From assembly GCF_002915595.1 (NCBI RefSeq), contig NZ_PQGG01000013.1, positions 85,395 to 149,394 on the forward strand: DNA of 64,000 nucleotides, written 5' to 3'. The notes under the pieces are model-generated. The model saw only the letters and a program-made list of their open reading frames with translations, was not told where the DNA came from and made no database searches. This document shows positions 55,576-63,849 of this stretch, piece by piece. The stretch comes from Zhongshania marina (GTDB taxonomy: Bacteria > Pseudomonadota > Gammaproteobacteria > Pseudomonadales > Spongiibacteraceae). Within the stretch, counting starts at the first letter, position 1; the number at the start of each line of letters is the position of its first letter. The position numbers and the translations under genes were made by a program.

Positions 55576-57978
55576 TTACTTCTTAAAGAACTGATTAAAT
55601 AATTGTTTGGCAGCTTCGCTATTTTCACCGCCTAATTTTTTCTCGATGAGTTCTTTGGCTTTCTCATCAATTTTATCTTTAGCCTTTTCTTTGGCGATGT
55701 CTTCAATAACCCTAAAGTCTGGCAGGCAGCTTGTAGCGCCAACTTTGTCGAAGGCCGCTTTACAGCGAATCGGTATGTCGCGGTTTAGTAATTTTTCATT
55801 ATTGATTTTGCAGGCCATTTCATTCTGGTCGGCTTGGGCTAGACGGGTGTTAATGACCACGTCAAAAGTGTCTTCGTTTAAATTAATTTTACCGTTGCCA
55901 CTCAGCGCAAGTTTGGTAACACCGGAATTCAAGGTTTCAATTTTGGCAATACCATCTTTGATCACTATTTTAGTGCTGGTGTCTTTTAAGTCGCTATAGA
56001 GTGGCCAGTTGGTCACGTCGAAGGTTTCTTGCTGGAATTTGGCCACCAACTGACAGAACGCTTTTTCAATATTCATATTGCTAAGGCGAAGTTGCTGGGC
56101 TGTTAGATCAATATTGCCGTCGAGATGCTTTTTCAGGCTGGCGACACTTGCGCCGTTAGTGCTGAGATTAAAGCTTACATCGCTAATACCAGACAGTTCT
56201 TCAATCGCTGCCGCGTCTTTTAATACCTTGCCTATGGGCAGTTGTTTGCTGCTGCCTTTGAGCAGCATTTTGGCCGCTGCAGGGCGACTGTCGAGCTGAG
56301 CATCTAAGGTAAAGGGGCTGTCGTAAACGATGCCGCTAAGTGGGCTCACCGAGCTAACACCATTCTTTGCATTAAGTTGCAGCAGGATGTTTTTGAAGGG
56401 CAGTTGGTTTGCCGTCATTTCGGCAATTTGCAATTTTGCGTCTAGGTCCAAGCTGTTGAGCAATTCTCTGGGCAGTGGAATTTCAGCGTCGGGATTGGCG
56501 GCCTGCTCTGAGGTGGTTGTGGCCTGTTCTTTTTCGGCGGCCTTGCTGTCCTTTGGTGGTGTGGGCGGTAAGTAGTGATCGATATTAATTTTGTCGATAT
56601 TCACTGCTAGTTTGACGGCTTGGCTTTTGCCGAGCTCGACACTGGCGTTACCGCTTATGGTGCTTGCATCGAGGGTGGTGCGCAGTTCAGAAACAACAAT
56701 GCGCTTGTCACTACCTTTCACGGAAATAGCAGTGCCCACCTTGCTGAGTGCAGTTGGCTCAGCCATGACGGGTAGTTCAATGCCGAGGGTGGTGGCAATT
56801 TTGCGCAGATTAGTTGGCGCTAGATTGAGTTTAGCCTGGTAGTCCAGCGGATTTAAGGTTGCATTGGCATCACCCGTTAGCGAGATGGTTTCGTCGCCGA
56901 TACTTGTTTTTAAGGCAATGTCCTTGGCCTTAATAAGGTTTAGTTTTTTATCGATACTTAATGTGCTAACTAGGCTTAAATTTGTGTCGAGGGGCTTTTG
57001 AGTTGCTGTGCTGTATTTTAGGTCGCCGCTAACTTTAATTGGACTAGCTTCGCCGCCGGGTGTTAGGCCGCCGTCAAAATTAAGAGATGTGATATCTACG
57101 ATGGTGCCATCTTTGGCGGCATAGCGCAGGCTGGTGTCGTTGATGCTGAGTTTTGGTAGGCTCCAGACCAATGCATCGGCGATATCAACGTCGGCATCCA
57201 CGGCTAACTCGGCTTTTGCCGAAACGCTGCCGAGCTCATTCTTCTGCTCAATACTTAGCGCGAGTTTACCGTCGCCGATCACAAAATGATTAATCTCGCT
57301 ATTTACCGTGATATTGCTGCTTAGCTGCACCTTGCCATTTACAGATTGGGTTTTGTCTTCAAAACTCACCTCACTGTCAAATGTTAGGGGAAAGGCTTTA
57401 TTGTCGAGCTGAATATCTTCACCGATCAGTGATAGACCGCTTAATTCAATATGCTGCCCAGTTTGTTTGTCGGTGTAGCTAATGTCGGCATCACTTAGTT
57501 CTAGCTTGGCAATGGCGAGTTGCAGGGCTTTTTTCTCGCCTTCGTCGGCAGCTTGTTCTGGCTCGTTGGCGGGCTTGCTTTCATCTTGCTTGCCAATTTT
57601 TGTCCAGTTGCCCACACCGTTTTCGTCAACAATGAGTGAGGCTTTCACCCCAGCGAGGCCAATACCCTGAACAACAATATCTTTTTTCAATAAAGGCATT
57701 AGCGCTACTGATAATTGGGCCTTATCAAAGCGCATCATTTCGGCTTCGTTCTCAGGCGCGACGCTGGCGCCGTTAATGACGATCTGAATATTGGGGAATA
57801 CCTGCCAGGCGAGATCGCCTTCCAGTTTGAGTGTTAGACCCTGCTCGGCGGCCAGTTTTTCGATGTCGTCTTTAAATATGTTTGGGTCAATCCAGAAGGC
57901 CAGCGACGCAGCAGCAAGCACGACAATAAGAACCACACTGATAAGGGTGATAATGAGATACTTCACTGCACGGCCCAT
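55576..57978 (-). CDS. AsmA family protein
   Basis: An 800-residue envelope protein with an N-terminal membrane helix (YLIITLISVVLIVVLAAASLA) and a long, beta-rich periplasmic part with an AsmA N-terminal region (IVVQGIGLAGVKASLIVDENG, GNWTKIG) and the AsmA C-terminal domain (GNGKINLNEDTFDVVINTRLA). AsmA-like proteins are linked to phospholipid transport between the membranes. A low-complexity Glu/Lys/Ala segment lies near residue 490. GGAG six bases before the ATG at 57978 decides the start; an ATG four codons upstream contains this site. The last residues are Lys/Glu-rich. Confidence 0.9.
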   Translation of the reverse strand: MGRAVKYLIITLISVVLIVVLAAASLAFWIDPNIFKDDIEKLAAEQGLTLKLEGDLAWQVFPNIQIVINGASVAPENEAEMMRFDKAQLSVALMPLLKKDIVVQGIGLAGVKASLIVDENGVGNWTKIGKQDESKPANEPEQAADEGEKKALQLAIAKLELSDADISYTDKQTGQHIELSGLSLIGEDIQLDNKAFPLTFDSEVSFEDKTQSVNGKVQLSSNITVNSEINHFVIGDGKLALSIEQKNELGSVSAKAELAVDADVDIADALVWSLPKLSINDTSLRYAAKDGTIVDITSLNFDGGLTPGGEASPIKVSGDLKYSTATQKPLDTNLSLVSTLSIDKKLNLIKAKDIALKTSIGDETISLTGDANATLNPLDYQAKLNLAPTNLRKIATTLGIELPVMAEPTALSKVGTAISVKGSDKRIVVSELRTTLDASTISGNASVELGKSQAVKLAVNIDKINIDHYLPPTPPKDSKAAEKEQATTTSEQAANPDAEIPLPRELLNSLDLDAKLQIAEMTANQLPFKNILLQLNAKNGVSSVSPLSGIVYDSPFTLDAQLDSRPAAAKMLLKGSSKQLPIGKVLKDAAAIEELSGISDVSFNLSTNGASVASLKKHLDGNIDLTAQQLRLSNMNIEKAFCQLVAKFQQETFDVTNWPLYSDLKDTSTKIVIKDGIAKIETLNSGVTKLALSGNGKINLNEDTFDVVINTRLAQADQNEMACKINNEKLLNRDIPIRCKAAFDKVGATSCLPDFRVIEDIAKEKAKDKIDEKAKELIEKKLGGENSEAAKQLFNQFFKK

Positions 57979-58191
57979 TGTCTTCTCCATAGTAAAAATT
58001 GCATTCCTTTAGCGCGCCTTGGCTAAAGCAGAATATACGGTATTGTGCTCATGTTAGTTTGACAGCTTTACAATGCTTAGTTCGTCTTAATATTAAAACT
58101 TACTCCCTCTCTGCCAAGGCAGCAAGAATCGGGTGGCATTGAATGTGGCCAAACGGCAGAATTCAGTAAAAGAACATGCATTGGATCATTT

Positions 58192-59061
58192 ATGAATACA
58201 GCGGCAGAGCAGCATGCAAACTATCAGCGGGTCGCCCGCGCAATTCATTACTTGTCGGCTAGGCAGGCAACACAGCCGAGTTTGGCAGAATTGGCGGCCC
58301 ATGTTGGTATTAGCGAATTTCATTTGCAGCGCATTTTTACCGAGTGGGCGGGGGTGTCGCCTAAGCAGTTTTTGCAATTTCTTACCAAGCAAAATGCCAA
58401 GCGTTTATTGCGTAGCAGCTCGGTATTAGACAGCGCGCTGGCCTGCGGCTTGAGCGGCAGCGGCCGTTTGCACGACTTGATGATCAAGGCAGAGCGAGTG
58501 ACCCCCGGCGAGTACCGCAGCATGGGCGCGGGCTTACAAATTCATTACGGCAGCTGTCCGTCGCTGTATGGCCATTGCTTTATTGCCGCTAATCATCGGG
58601 GAATATGTAAGCTGGCGTTTTATGATGAGGCGCAAGGTGAGGCAGAGCTAATCGCGGAGCTTGAGCAGGAGTGGGCGGCGGCGGAGTTGATTCGGGACGA
58701 CCGGCGGGCGGCGGCTTTCCACGAAACTGCTTTTAACGCGCGGTCTGGCACCAAGCCTGAAAAGCTAAGGGTATTGCTCAAGGGTACGGAATTTCAAATG
58801 AAGGTGTGGGAGGCGCTGCTGGCAATTCCTGCGGGTGAGTTGTGTTCCTATCAACAGCTTGCGGAATCTATGGGTATGCCCACCTCAACGCGGGCGGTGG
58901 CATCGGCGATTGCGCGAAATAACATTGCCTATTTGATTCCCTGTCATCGTGTTATCCGTGGCACTGGCGAGTTCAGCCAATATCGCTGGGGCTCTGAGCG
59001 CAAACAGGCGATGTTGCTGCGGGAGCATAGTATTAACGATTCGGGACTTGCGGTTTCGTAA
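58192..59061 (+). CDS. AraC-type HTH fused to methylated-DNA-protein-cysteine methyltransferase
   Basis: A 289-residue Ada-like protein lacking the N-terminal zinc/methylphosphotriester domain. Residues ~10-105 form the AraC HTH (PSLAELAAHVGISEFHLQRI, WAGVSPKQFLQF). Residues ~195-285 form the O6-alkylguanine alkyltransferase, with GTEFQMKVWEALLAIPAGEL and the active-site Cys in IPCHRVIRGTGEFSQYRWG. It removes O6-alkyl groups by suicide transfer and may regulate transcription, though without the Ada sensor domain the activating signal is unclear. It is divergent from the asmA-like gene, with 213 bp between them. Confidence 0.92.
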   Translation: MNTAAEQHANYQRVARAIHYLSARQATQPSLAELAAHVGISEFHLQRIFTEWAGVSPKQFLQFLTKQNAKRLLRSSSVLDSALACGLSGSGRLHDLMIKAERVTPGEYRSMGAGLQIHYGSCPSLYGHCFIAANHRGICKLAFYDEAQGEAELIAELEQEWAAAELIRDDRRAAAFHETAFNARSGTKPEKLRVLLKGTEFQMKVWEALLAIPAGELCSYQQLAESMGMPTSTRAVASAIARNNIAYLIPCHRVIRGTGEFSQYRWGSERKQAMLLREHSINDSGLAVS

Positions 59062-59062
59062 C

Positions 59063-59099
59063 GCGTAATAATTGATTCAATAAATTACGCATTTTTCTT
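59063..59099 (+). terminator. Possible terminator after the Ada-like gene
   Basis: GCGTAAT (59063-59069) pairs with ATTACGC (59084-59090) around a 14-base A/T-rich loop, followed by ATTTTTCTT. It starts right after the stop codon. The long loop makes it a weak candidate. Confidence 0.45.
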
Positions 59100-59167
59100 G
59101 TTGTGGGGGCGCTTAGCTTCTAAACTTGGCGCTGTTGATAAAAATCCCCAACAGGATCGTCTGCGCT

Positions 59168-60784
59168 ATGTTATTGGAACCGTCTTCCTCATTTCCTGAT
59201 ATGCCTCTTACCTTGCCTCGCCTTTTTGGCTGGGCCGCCCAGTACTACGGCCAAAAGGTCGCCATTCGTGAAGCGGGGCAGGACATTTCTTATCAGCAGT
59301 TAAATGATCTGCGTCGCCAAGCGGCGAAGGCATTTTTTGCGATAGGTGTGGCCCACGGTGATCGGGTGGCAATTTGGGCGCCCAATATGGCTGAGTGGAT
59401 AATTGCAGCGGCGGGATTGCAGTCTGTGGGGGCAATATTGGTGCCCTTAAACACCCGCTTACAAGAGAAAGAAGCCGCAGACATTTTAAGCCGTGCCGGC
59501 GTGAAGGTGTTGCTGACAACGGCTGAGTTTGAACGCGCGGCGCCGTCCTTGCTTAAGAATTTAGACAATTTACATCACTGTATTTTATTGCCGCAGGCCG
59601 GCGCATCTGTAGCAGATGAGTCGCGGAGCTGGCAGGCTTTCCTCAAACTTGGCGAGCAGCTTGATGATGCCAAATTCATTGCCGCTGAGCGGGCTGTTAA
59701 TCCTCACGACAGTGCGGATATGTTATTTACCTCTGGCACCACTGGCAAAGCAAAGGGCGTGTTGTGCAGTCATGAGCAAAATATTCGCGTGTTTCAAAGT
59801 TGGAGCGCCACTGTCGGCTTGAGCGCTGACGACAATTACCTGATTATTAATCCCTTCTTTCACTCCTTTGGTTATAAGGCGGGTTGGTTGGCGGCAATCA
59901 TCTGCGGTGCGACCATTTTGCCGATGGCCAAGTTTGATAAAAAGTCAGTGATGGAGGCGATCCAGCGCGACAAGGTGACGATGCTGCCCGGAGCGCCTTC
60001 ACTTTACGAAATGCTCTTAGCCGATGACAGCCGTCACGAATACGATCTGTCTAGCCTGCGTTTAGGGGTTACCGGCGCTGCCTCGGTGCCGGTGCAATTA
60101 GTGCGGGATATGCGGGACAAGCTGGGTTTTAAAACGGTGGTGACTGCTTACGGCCTAACCGAATCTACCGGTGTGGTGACGATTTGTCGGCCAGACGACG
60201 ATGCTGAAACCATTGCCTCAACCTCTGGCCGCGCTATTGAAGGTGTTGAGGTGAAATGTGCAGACCCAAAAACCGGCGCAGAACTTGAACGCGGTTGCGA
60301 AGGCGAAGTGTGGGTGCGGGGCTACAACGTGATGCAGGGCTATTTTGATATGCCCGAGGCGACAGCCGAAGCCATCACCCCAGACGCTTGGCTAAAAACC
60401 GGTGATATTGGGGTGATGGATGCGCAGGGTTATCTTAAGATTACCGATCGCTTGAAAGACATGTACATCATGAACGGCGAGAACGTCTATCCCGCTGAAG
60501 TTGAAAAAGCCCTCTACGGTTTAGAAGGTGTTGCGCAGGTGGCGGTGATTGGTGTGCCTAAGGCGCCACAGGGCGAAGTGGGTATGGCATTTATAGTGCC
60601 CAAGCCGAACTCCTTACTTGATGCGGCTGCGGTGCGTGACTATTGTGCCGCCCAACTCGCCGCGTACAAAGTGCCGTTTTACACCGAGTTTGTAGAAGCC
60701 CTGCCGCTTAACGCCTCCGGCAAGGTTTTAAAAACGGAGCTTAAAAAAATGGCATTAGAAAAGTTGGGCACAGCCAGCACTTAG
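59168..60784 (+). CDS. Acyl-CoA synthetase, FadD3-like
   Basis: A 538-residue adenylate-forming CoA ligase. The phosphate loop is LFTSGTTGKAKGV near residue 186, the A5 region is TAYGLTESTGVV, the hinge is ITDRLKDMYIMNGENVYPAEVE near 430, and the C-terminal catalytic Lys lies in NASGKVLKTELK. Overall it resembles FadD3, which activates the indane propionate left after steroid ring A/B degradation. A fatty or aromatic acid is an alternative substrate. ATG 59168 was chosen over an upstream in-frame start. Two Lrp/AsnC regulator genes follow closely, 17 and 11 bp apart, so they are likely co-transcribed. Confidence 0.82.
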   Translation: MLLEPSSSFPDMPLTLPRLFGWAAQYYGQKVAIREAGQDISYQQLNDLRRQAAKAFFAIGVAHGDRVAIWAPNMAEWIIAAAGLQSVGAILVPLNTRLQEKEAADILSRAGVKVLLTTAEFERAAPSLLKNLDNLHHCILLPQAGASVADESRSWQAFLKLGEQLDDAKFIAAERAVNPHDSADMLFTSGTTGKAKGVLCSHEQNIRVFQSWSATVGLSADDNYLIINPFFHSFGYKAGWLAAIICGATILPMAKFDKKSVMEAIQRDKVTMLPGAPSLYEMLLADDSRHEYDLSSLRLGVTGAASVPVQLVRDMRDKLGFKTVVTAYGLTESTGVVTICRPDDDAETIASTSGRAIEGVEVKCADPKTGAELERGCEGEVWVRGYNVMQGYFDMPEATAEAITPDAWLKTGDIGVMDAQGYLKITDRLKDMYIMNGENVYPAEVEKALYGLEGVAQVAVIGVPKAPQGEVGMAFIVPKPNSLLDAAAVRDYCAAQLAAYKVPFYTEFVEALPLNASGKVLKTELKKMALEKLGTAST

Positions 60785-60801
60785 CTCACTTGGAGAAGCT
60801 A

Positions 60802-61305
60802 ATGACAGATTACAGCGACGGTGAACATTTGCGACCAGCGCCGTCACAACATATGGATGAGGTTGATCATCGCATTGTGGCGCATCTGCGTCGCGATGGT
60901 CGTATGCCCTACAAAACGCTGGCTAAGGAACTGGGTTTAACCGAGGCGACGGTGCGTTCGCGGGTTCGCCGCTTGGAAGAGGGCGACAGTCTGCGGGTTG
61001 TGGCGGTGACAGATTACGAAGCCGTTGGTTACACAATGATGCTTGCGGTGGGGATTCAAGTTGAGGGGCGCCCCGCCGATGTGGTGGCGGAAGATTTGGC
61101 AAAATTCGACGAGGTGTTTTCGGTGTGTCAGGTTGTGGGCACATTAGACATAGAAACCCTTGCGGTTACCCGCGATCAAGAGCACTTGTCTGACTTATTG
61201 GCGCGCCTGGCAAAGGTGCCGGGGGTGAGAAAATTAGAACCGTCTATTGCCTTAGATGTACTTAAAAATCAGTCTAACTGGGTGCCCTTTGGGCACGGCG
61301 TATAA
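60802..61305 (+). CDS. Lrp/AsnC family regulator (first of a pair)
   Basis: A 167-residue transcription factor. The N-terminal winged HTH (residues ~20-70: DHRIVAHLRRDGRMPYKTLA, then ELGLTEATVRSRVRRLEEG) is followed by an AsnC/RAM ligand-binding domain (FDEVFSVCQVVGTLDIETLA). GGAG eight bases before the ATG at 60802 decides the start. It lies 17 bp after the acyl-CoA ligase gene and may respond to a product of that pathway, which is inference. It is followed by a second member 11 bp later. Confidence 0.88.
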   Translation: MTDYSDGEHLRPAPSQHMDEVDHRIVAHLRRDGRMPYKTLAKELGLTEATVRSRVRRLEEGDSLRVVAVTDYEAVGYTMMLAVGIQVEGRPADVVAEDLAKFDEVFSVCQVVGTLDIETLAVTRDQEHLSDLLARLAKVPGVRKLEPSIALDVLKNQSNWVPFGHGV

Positions 61306-61316
61306 GGAATACCGCA

Positions 61317-61787
61317 GTGGCAAAAAAACAGTTAGACGAGCAAGACCGCAATATTTTAGACGGCTTAGCCAAAGATGCGCGCATAAGTAATCGCAAAATT
61401 GCTGCGGATCTCGGTATTACCGAAGGCACCGTGCGCAGCCGAATAAAGCGCATGGAAAGCGAAGGGCAGGTGCGTATTACCGCCATGACCAACATCGCCC
61501 GTCTGCGTAATCCGACTCTTGCCTATATATGGGTTGAAGTGGAGCGCAGCGCGCAGTGTGACGATGTGGCGCAAAAACTTGCCGAGGTGCCTGAGATCGG
61601 CTTTGTCGGCAAAATGCTGGGTCGTTTCGATATTCTTGCCATTACCTTGGTGCAAGATAACGCTGAACTGGCGCGATTTTTACACAGCAAAATTACCGGT
61701 TTGGCAGGCGTGCGGCGCACAGAATGTTCGCTGGGTGTTAACTTTGTGAAGCACGACTATCGCATGAGTCGCATAGTAGAAAGTTAA
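61317..61787 (+). CDS. Lrp/AsnC family regulator (second of a pair)
   Basis: A 156-residue regulator starting at GTG with AAGGA upstream. The HTH is DEQDRNILDGLAKDARISNR and KIAADLGITEGTVRSRIKRM (residues ~7-55), followed by the RAM domain (GFVGKMLGRFDILAITLVQ). It is clearly related to the gene just before it but divergent in the ligand domain, so the two could form hetero-oligomers or sense different ligands. It converges with the next gene with a ten-base gap between stops. Confidence 0.9.
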   Translation: MAKKQLDEQDRNILDGLAKDARISNRKIAADLGITEGTVRSRIKRMESEGQVRITAMTNIARLRNPTLAYIWVEVERSAQCDDVAQKLAEVPEIGFVGKMLGRFDILAITLVQDNAELARFLHSKITGLAGVRRTECSLGVNFVKHDYRMSRIVES

Positions 61788-61797
61788 TCAGTGCTGA

Positions 61798-62985
61798 CTA
61801 AAATACCATCCACATTGGATTGTTGCGGTCTCCCCATTCTCCTAAATACTGTCGTTCAATAAATTTGCCCTGCTCATTTTTAAGTGGGTCGGTTTCAATT
61901 TCTGCATATACCGTGAAGGGCACACCCTCATGTATGCCGGCTTCTTCTAGCAAAATGGCCGCTTCGTACTGTCTGTGGCCGCTAGTCATCGATGATGTGC
62001 CGTAGGCATAGCGATAAATTCCCCAATCGCTAATGGGGTATTTTTTCCAGCGTTCCTCATTGCTTGTGGGCGGGTCACCGGCCCAACGGAAAGTCGTTTG
62101 CCGAATACTGGTAAGGCCGCTGCTTCGTCCTATATGAATGCGCTCATTGATTAAATCGTCGGTCAGTCCGGCGTGAAAATACACCCGCAATTGATCGTAG
62201 CCACCTTGGGTTTTTTCCTGTGGCGCGTCGCAGGCAATGTATAGCCATTTGCCGTCGGTTTTAAAATAAAGGCGCGTATTTAATTCGGTGTCGACCAGTA
62301 AGCTTGTTGCCGCCGCCCACTCACTGTCTTCGATAATACCGTCTAGGGTAATAGAGGTTTTGTGTAGCGCTATTTTTTGCGGCGTAATATTGCTCGACGC
62401 GCTGCGTCGTAAGCTCAGCTGACTGCGCGCCGTTTTGATTTTTCTTTCAATGTTACTGTCGTCGTAGCTGCTGCTATTGGATGAGCTTTTTCTGCGAATA
62501 TAAGCGGTATTAGAAAGCTTGGTGTTATACAGCGAATCGAAGCTGTCTTCAGGTGAGAGCGTTGCGGTGTAAGTGCTGGTGTCGACGTGGTTTGGTAGAG
62601 ACGCTGATTTAGGTCGCCCTTTGCTTGCCGGTACTTTTTGCTCATATTGGGCTGATTGGTTTGCGTCGCGTGGTGCTGGCGAGTTGTTATCGCTTAGGAA
62701 AAAATAATAAATCAGGCCGCCGAAGATCAGTGTATCAATCAAAAGAAACTTCACTAAAAAGGTTTTGCTGATCTTTGGTTTTGCCGGCTCGGCGTGGGTG
62801 GGCGGAAGGTCGTTAAAATAATGAGGCTTTTGGGTTTTGAGTGCCGCTAGCCTTTTATCAATTTCTGTCTTTGCGGTACGTAAGTCGCAGCCCGTGCCTT
62901 CTCTATAAAGTTTAACGGCGTCTATGGTTCGACCCTTTATTAAGGCCTTTTCAATATCGTAGGCTTGCAGCGAAGTGAGTTCCAT
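61798..62985 (-). CDS. Membrane protein with L7/L12-like N-terminus and CBM9-like C-terminal domain
   Basis: A 395-residue protein in three parts. Residues ~8-50 (IEKALIKGRTIDAVKLYREG, TGCDLRTAKTEIDKRLAAL) resemble the ribosomal L7/L12 C-terminal fold, used in some bacterial membrane proteins as a small cytoplasmic module. A single membrane helix follows (FLVKFLLIDTLIFGGLIYYF, ~75-95). After a Ser-rich linker with RRKSSSNSSSYDDS, residues ~210-395 look like a carbohydrate-binding module 9/DOMON-like beta-sandwich (ITLDGIIEDSEWAAA, WLYIACDAP, YEAAILLEEAGI). The last domain should be periplasmic. No catalytic motif is seen and I do not know a characterised protein of this make-up. Confidence 0.6.
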   Translation of the reverse strand: MELTSLQAYDIEKALIKGRTIDAVKLYREGTGCDLRTAKTEIDKRLAALKTQKPHYFNDLPPTHAEPAKPKISKTFLVKFLLIDTLIFGGLIYYFFLSDNNSPAPRDANQSAQYEQKVPASKGRPKSASLPNHVDTSTYTATLSPEDSFDSLYNTKLSNTAYIRRKSSSNSSSYDDSNIERKIKTARSQLSLRRSASSNITPQKIALHKTSITLDGIIEDSEWAAATSLLVDTELNTRLYFKTDGKWLYIACDAPQEKTQGGYDQLRVYFHAGLTDDLINERIHIGRSSGLTSIRQTTFRWAGDPPTSNEERWKKYPISDWGIYRYAYGTSSMTSGHRQYEAAILLEEAGIHEGVPFTVYAEIETDPLKNEQGKFIERQYLGEWGDRNNPMWMVF

Positions 62986-63110
62986 TGCGTGCTAATTCCC
63001 TAATTGCGATTTAAGCCAAAGTGCTTAAGTCTACACCGTAGTGTCGGCTGGGGAGAAATCGTCGTCATTCCTGGTTGAGTATTTGCACTATGCTGAGATT
63101 GGCTTTAGCG

Positions 63111-63281
63111 TAGGGCCTGTTCACACTAATCCGATTGTCACTGCTGGAGGTCATTTTTGCCTCCAGCTAGGCGCCAGACGCGCCGTTTAGTCACTCTAAA
63201 CAAGCGGCTGGCAACGACGCTGGGGGCAAAAAATGGCCCCAGCCACAACAGTAATAATCAGATTAGTGTGAACAGGCCCTA
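63111..63281. mobile_element. 171-bp hairpin MITE
   Basis: The left end TAGGGCCTGTTCACACTAAT and the right end ATTAGTGTGAACAGGCCCTA are exact inverse complements over 20 bp, and the similarity continues for about 16 bp more with four mismatches. TA at each tip may be the target duplication of an IS630/Tc1-type transposase. The interior continues the hairpin: GGAGGTCATTTTTGCCTCC faces GGGGGCAAAAAATGGCCCC, with GTTTAG/CTAAAC at the centre. It has no coding capacity. It fills most of the 348-bp gap before the RDD gene. Confidence 0.8.
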
Positions 63282-63333
63282 GCATGGTCAAGCGCCGCTG
63301 TTACGCATCAATTTATCTAGTGAAGGAAAGATC

Positions 63334-63849
63334 GTGGAAGATAGTCAGCAAGGTATAGGCCAAGCACCTGAGTACGCAGGTTTTTGGATTCGGGTATTGG
63401 CATCAATTATTGATACTTTTTTGTTCGGTTTGCTACTTGTGCCCATTATCGCGCTTACGCTTGGCGACGCGCAGTGGTCTAGCGTTGAGGGTGAGGGCAT
63501 GCATATGTCTACCATGTCCTTTGAAACGCTGCAGGTGCCGAGTGGCTGGAATATTGTTGTTAATTATATTCTGCCGGCCATCGTGGTCATGCTGTTTTGG
63601 GTGTACAAGTCGGCGACGCCTGGCAAGCTAATGTTGAAACTGGCAATTGTTGACGCCAAAACCGGAGAAAAGCCTTCTGTTACCCAGTGGATTGTGCGGT
63701 ATTTATGCTATTACCTGTCGGCAATGGTGATGATGTTGGGCTTTGTGTGGGTGGGGCTAGACCGGCGCAAGCAGGGCTGGCATGACAAACTCGCGGGCAC
63801 GGTGGTGATTAGTCATAAACGCAAAGAGCCGGTGCAGTTTAATCATTGA
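63334..63849 (+). CDS. RDD family membrane protein
   Basis: A 171-residue inner-membrane protein with three to four helices. YAGFWIRVLASIIDTFLFGL is the RDD opening with conserved Arg and Asp, SATPGKLMLKLAIVDAKTG is the family loop, and the tail has RRKQGWHDKLAGTVVI. The function is unknown for most members; some act as Na+/H+ antiporters or helpers of other membrane proteins. GTG start with AAGGA eight bases upstream. It stands alone after the MITE. Confidence 0.88.
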   Translation: MEDSQQGIGQAPEYAGFWIRVLASIIDTFLFGLLLVPIIALTLGDAQWSSVEGEGMHMSTMSFETLQVPSGWNIVVNYILPAIVVMLFWVYKSATPGKLMLKLAIVDAKTGEKPSVTQWIVRYLCYYLSAMVMMLGFVWVGLDRRKQGWHDKLAGTVVISHKRKEPVQFNH

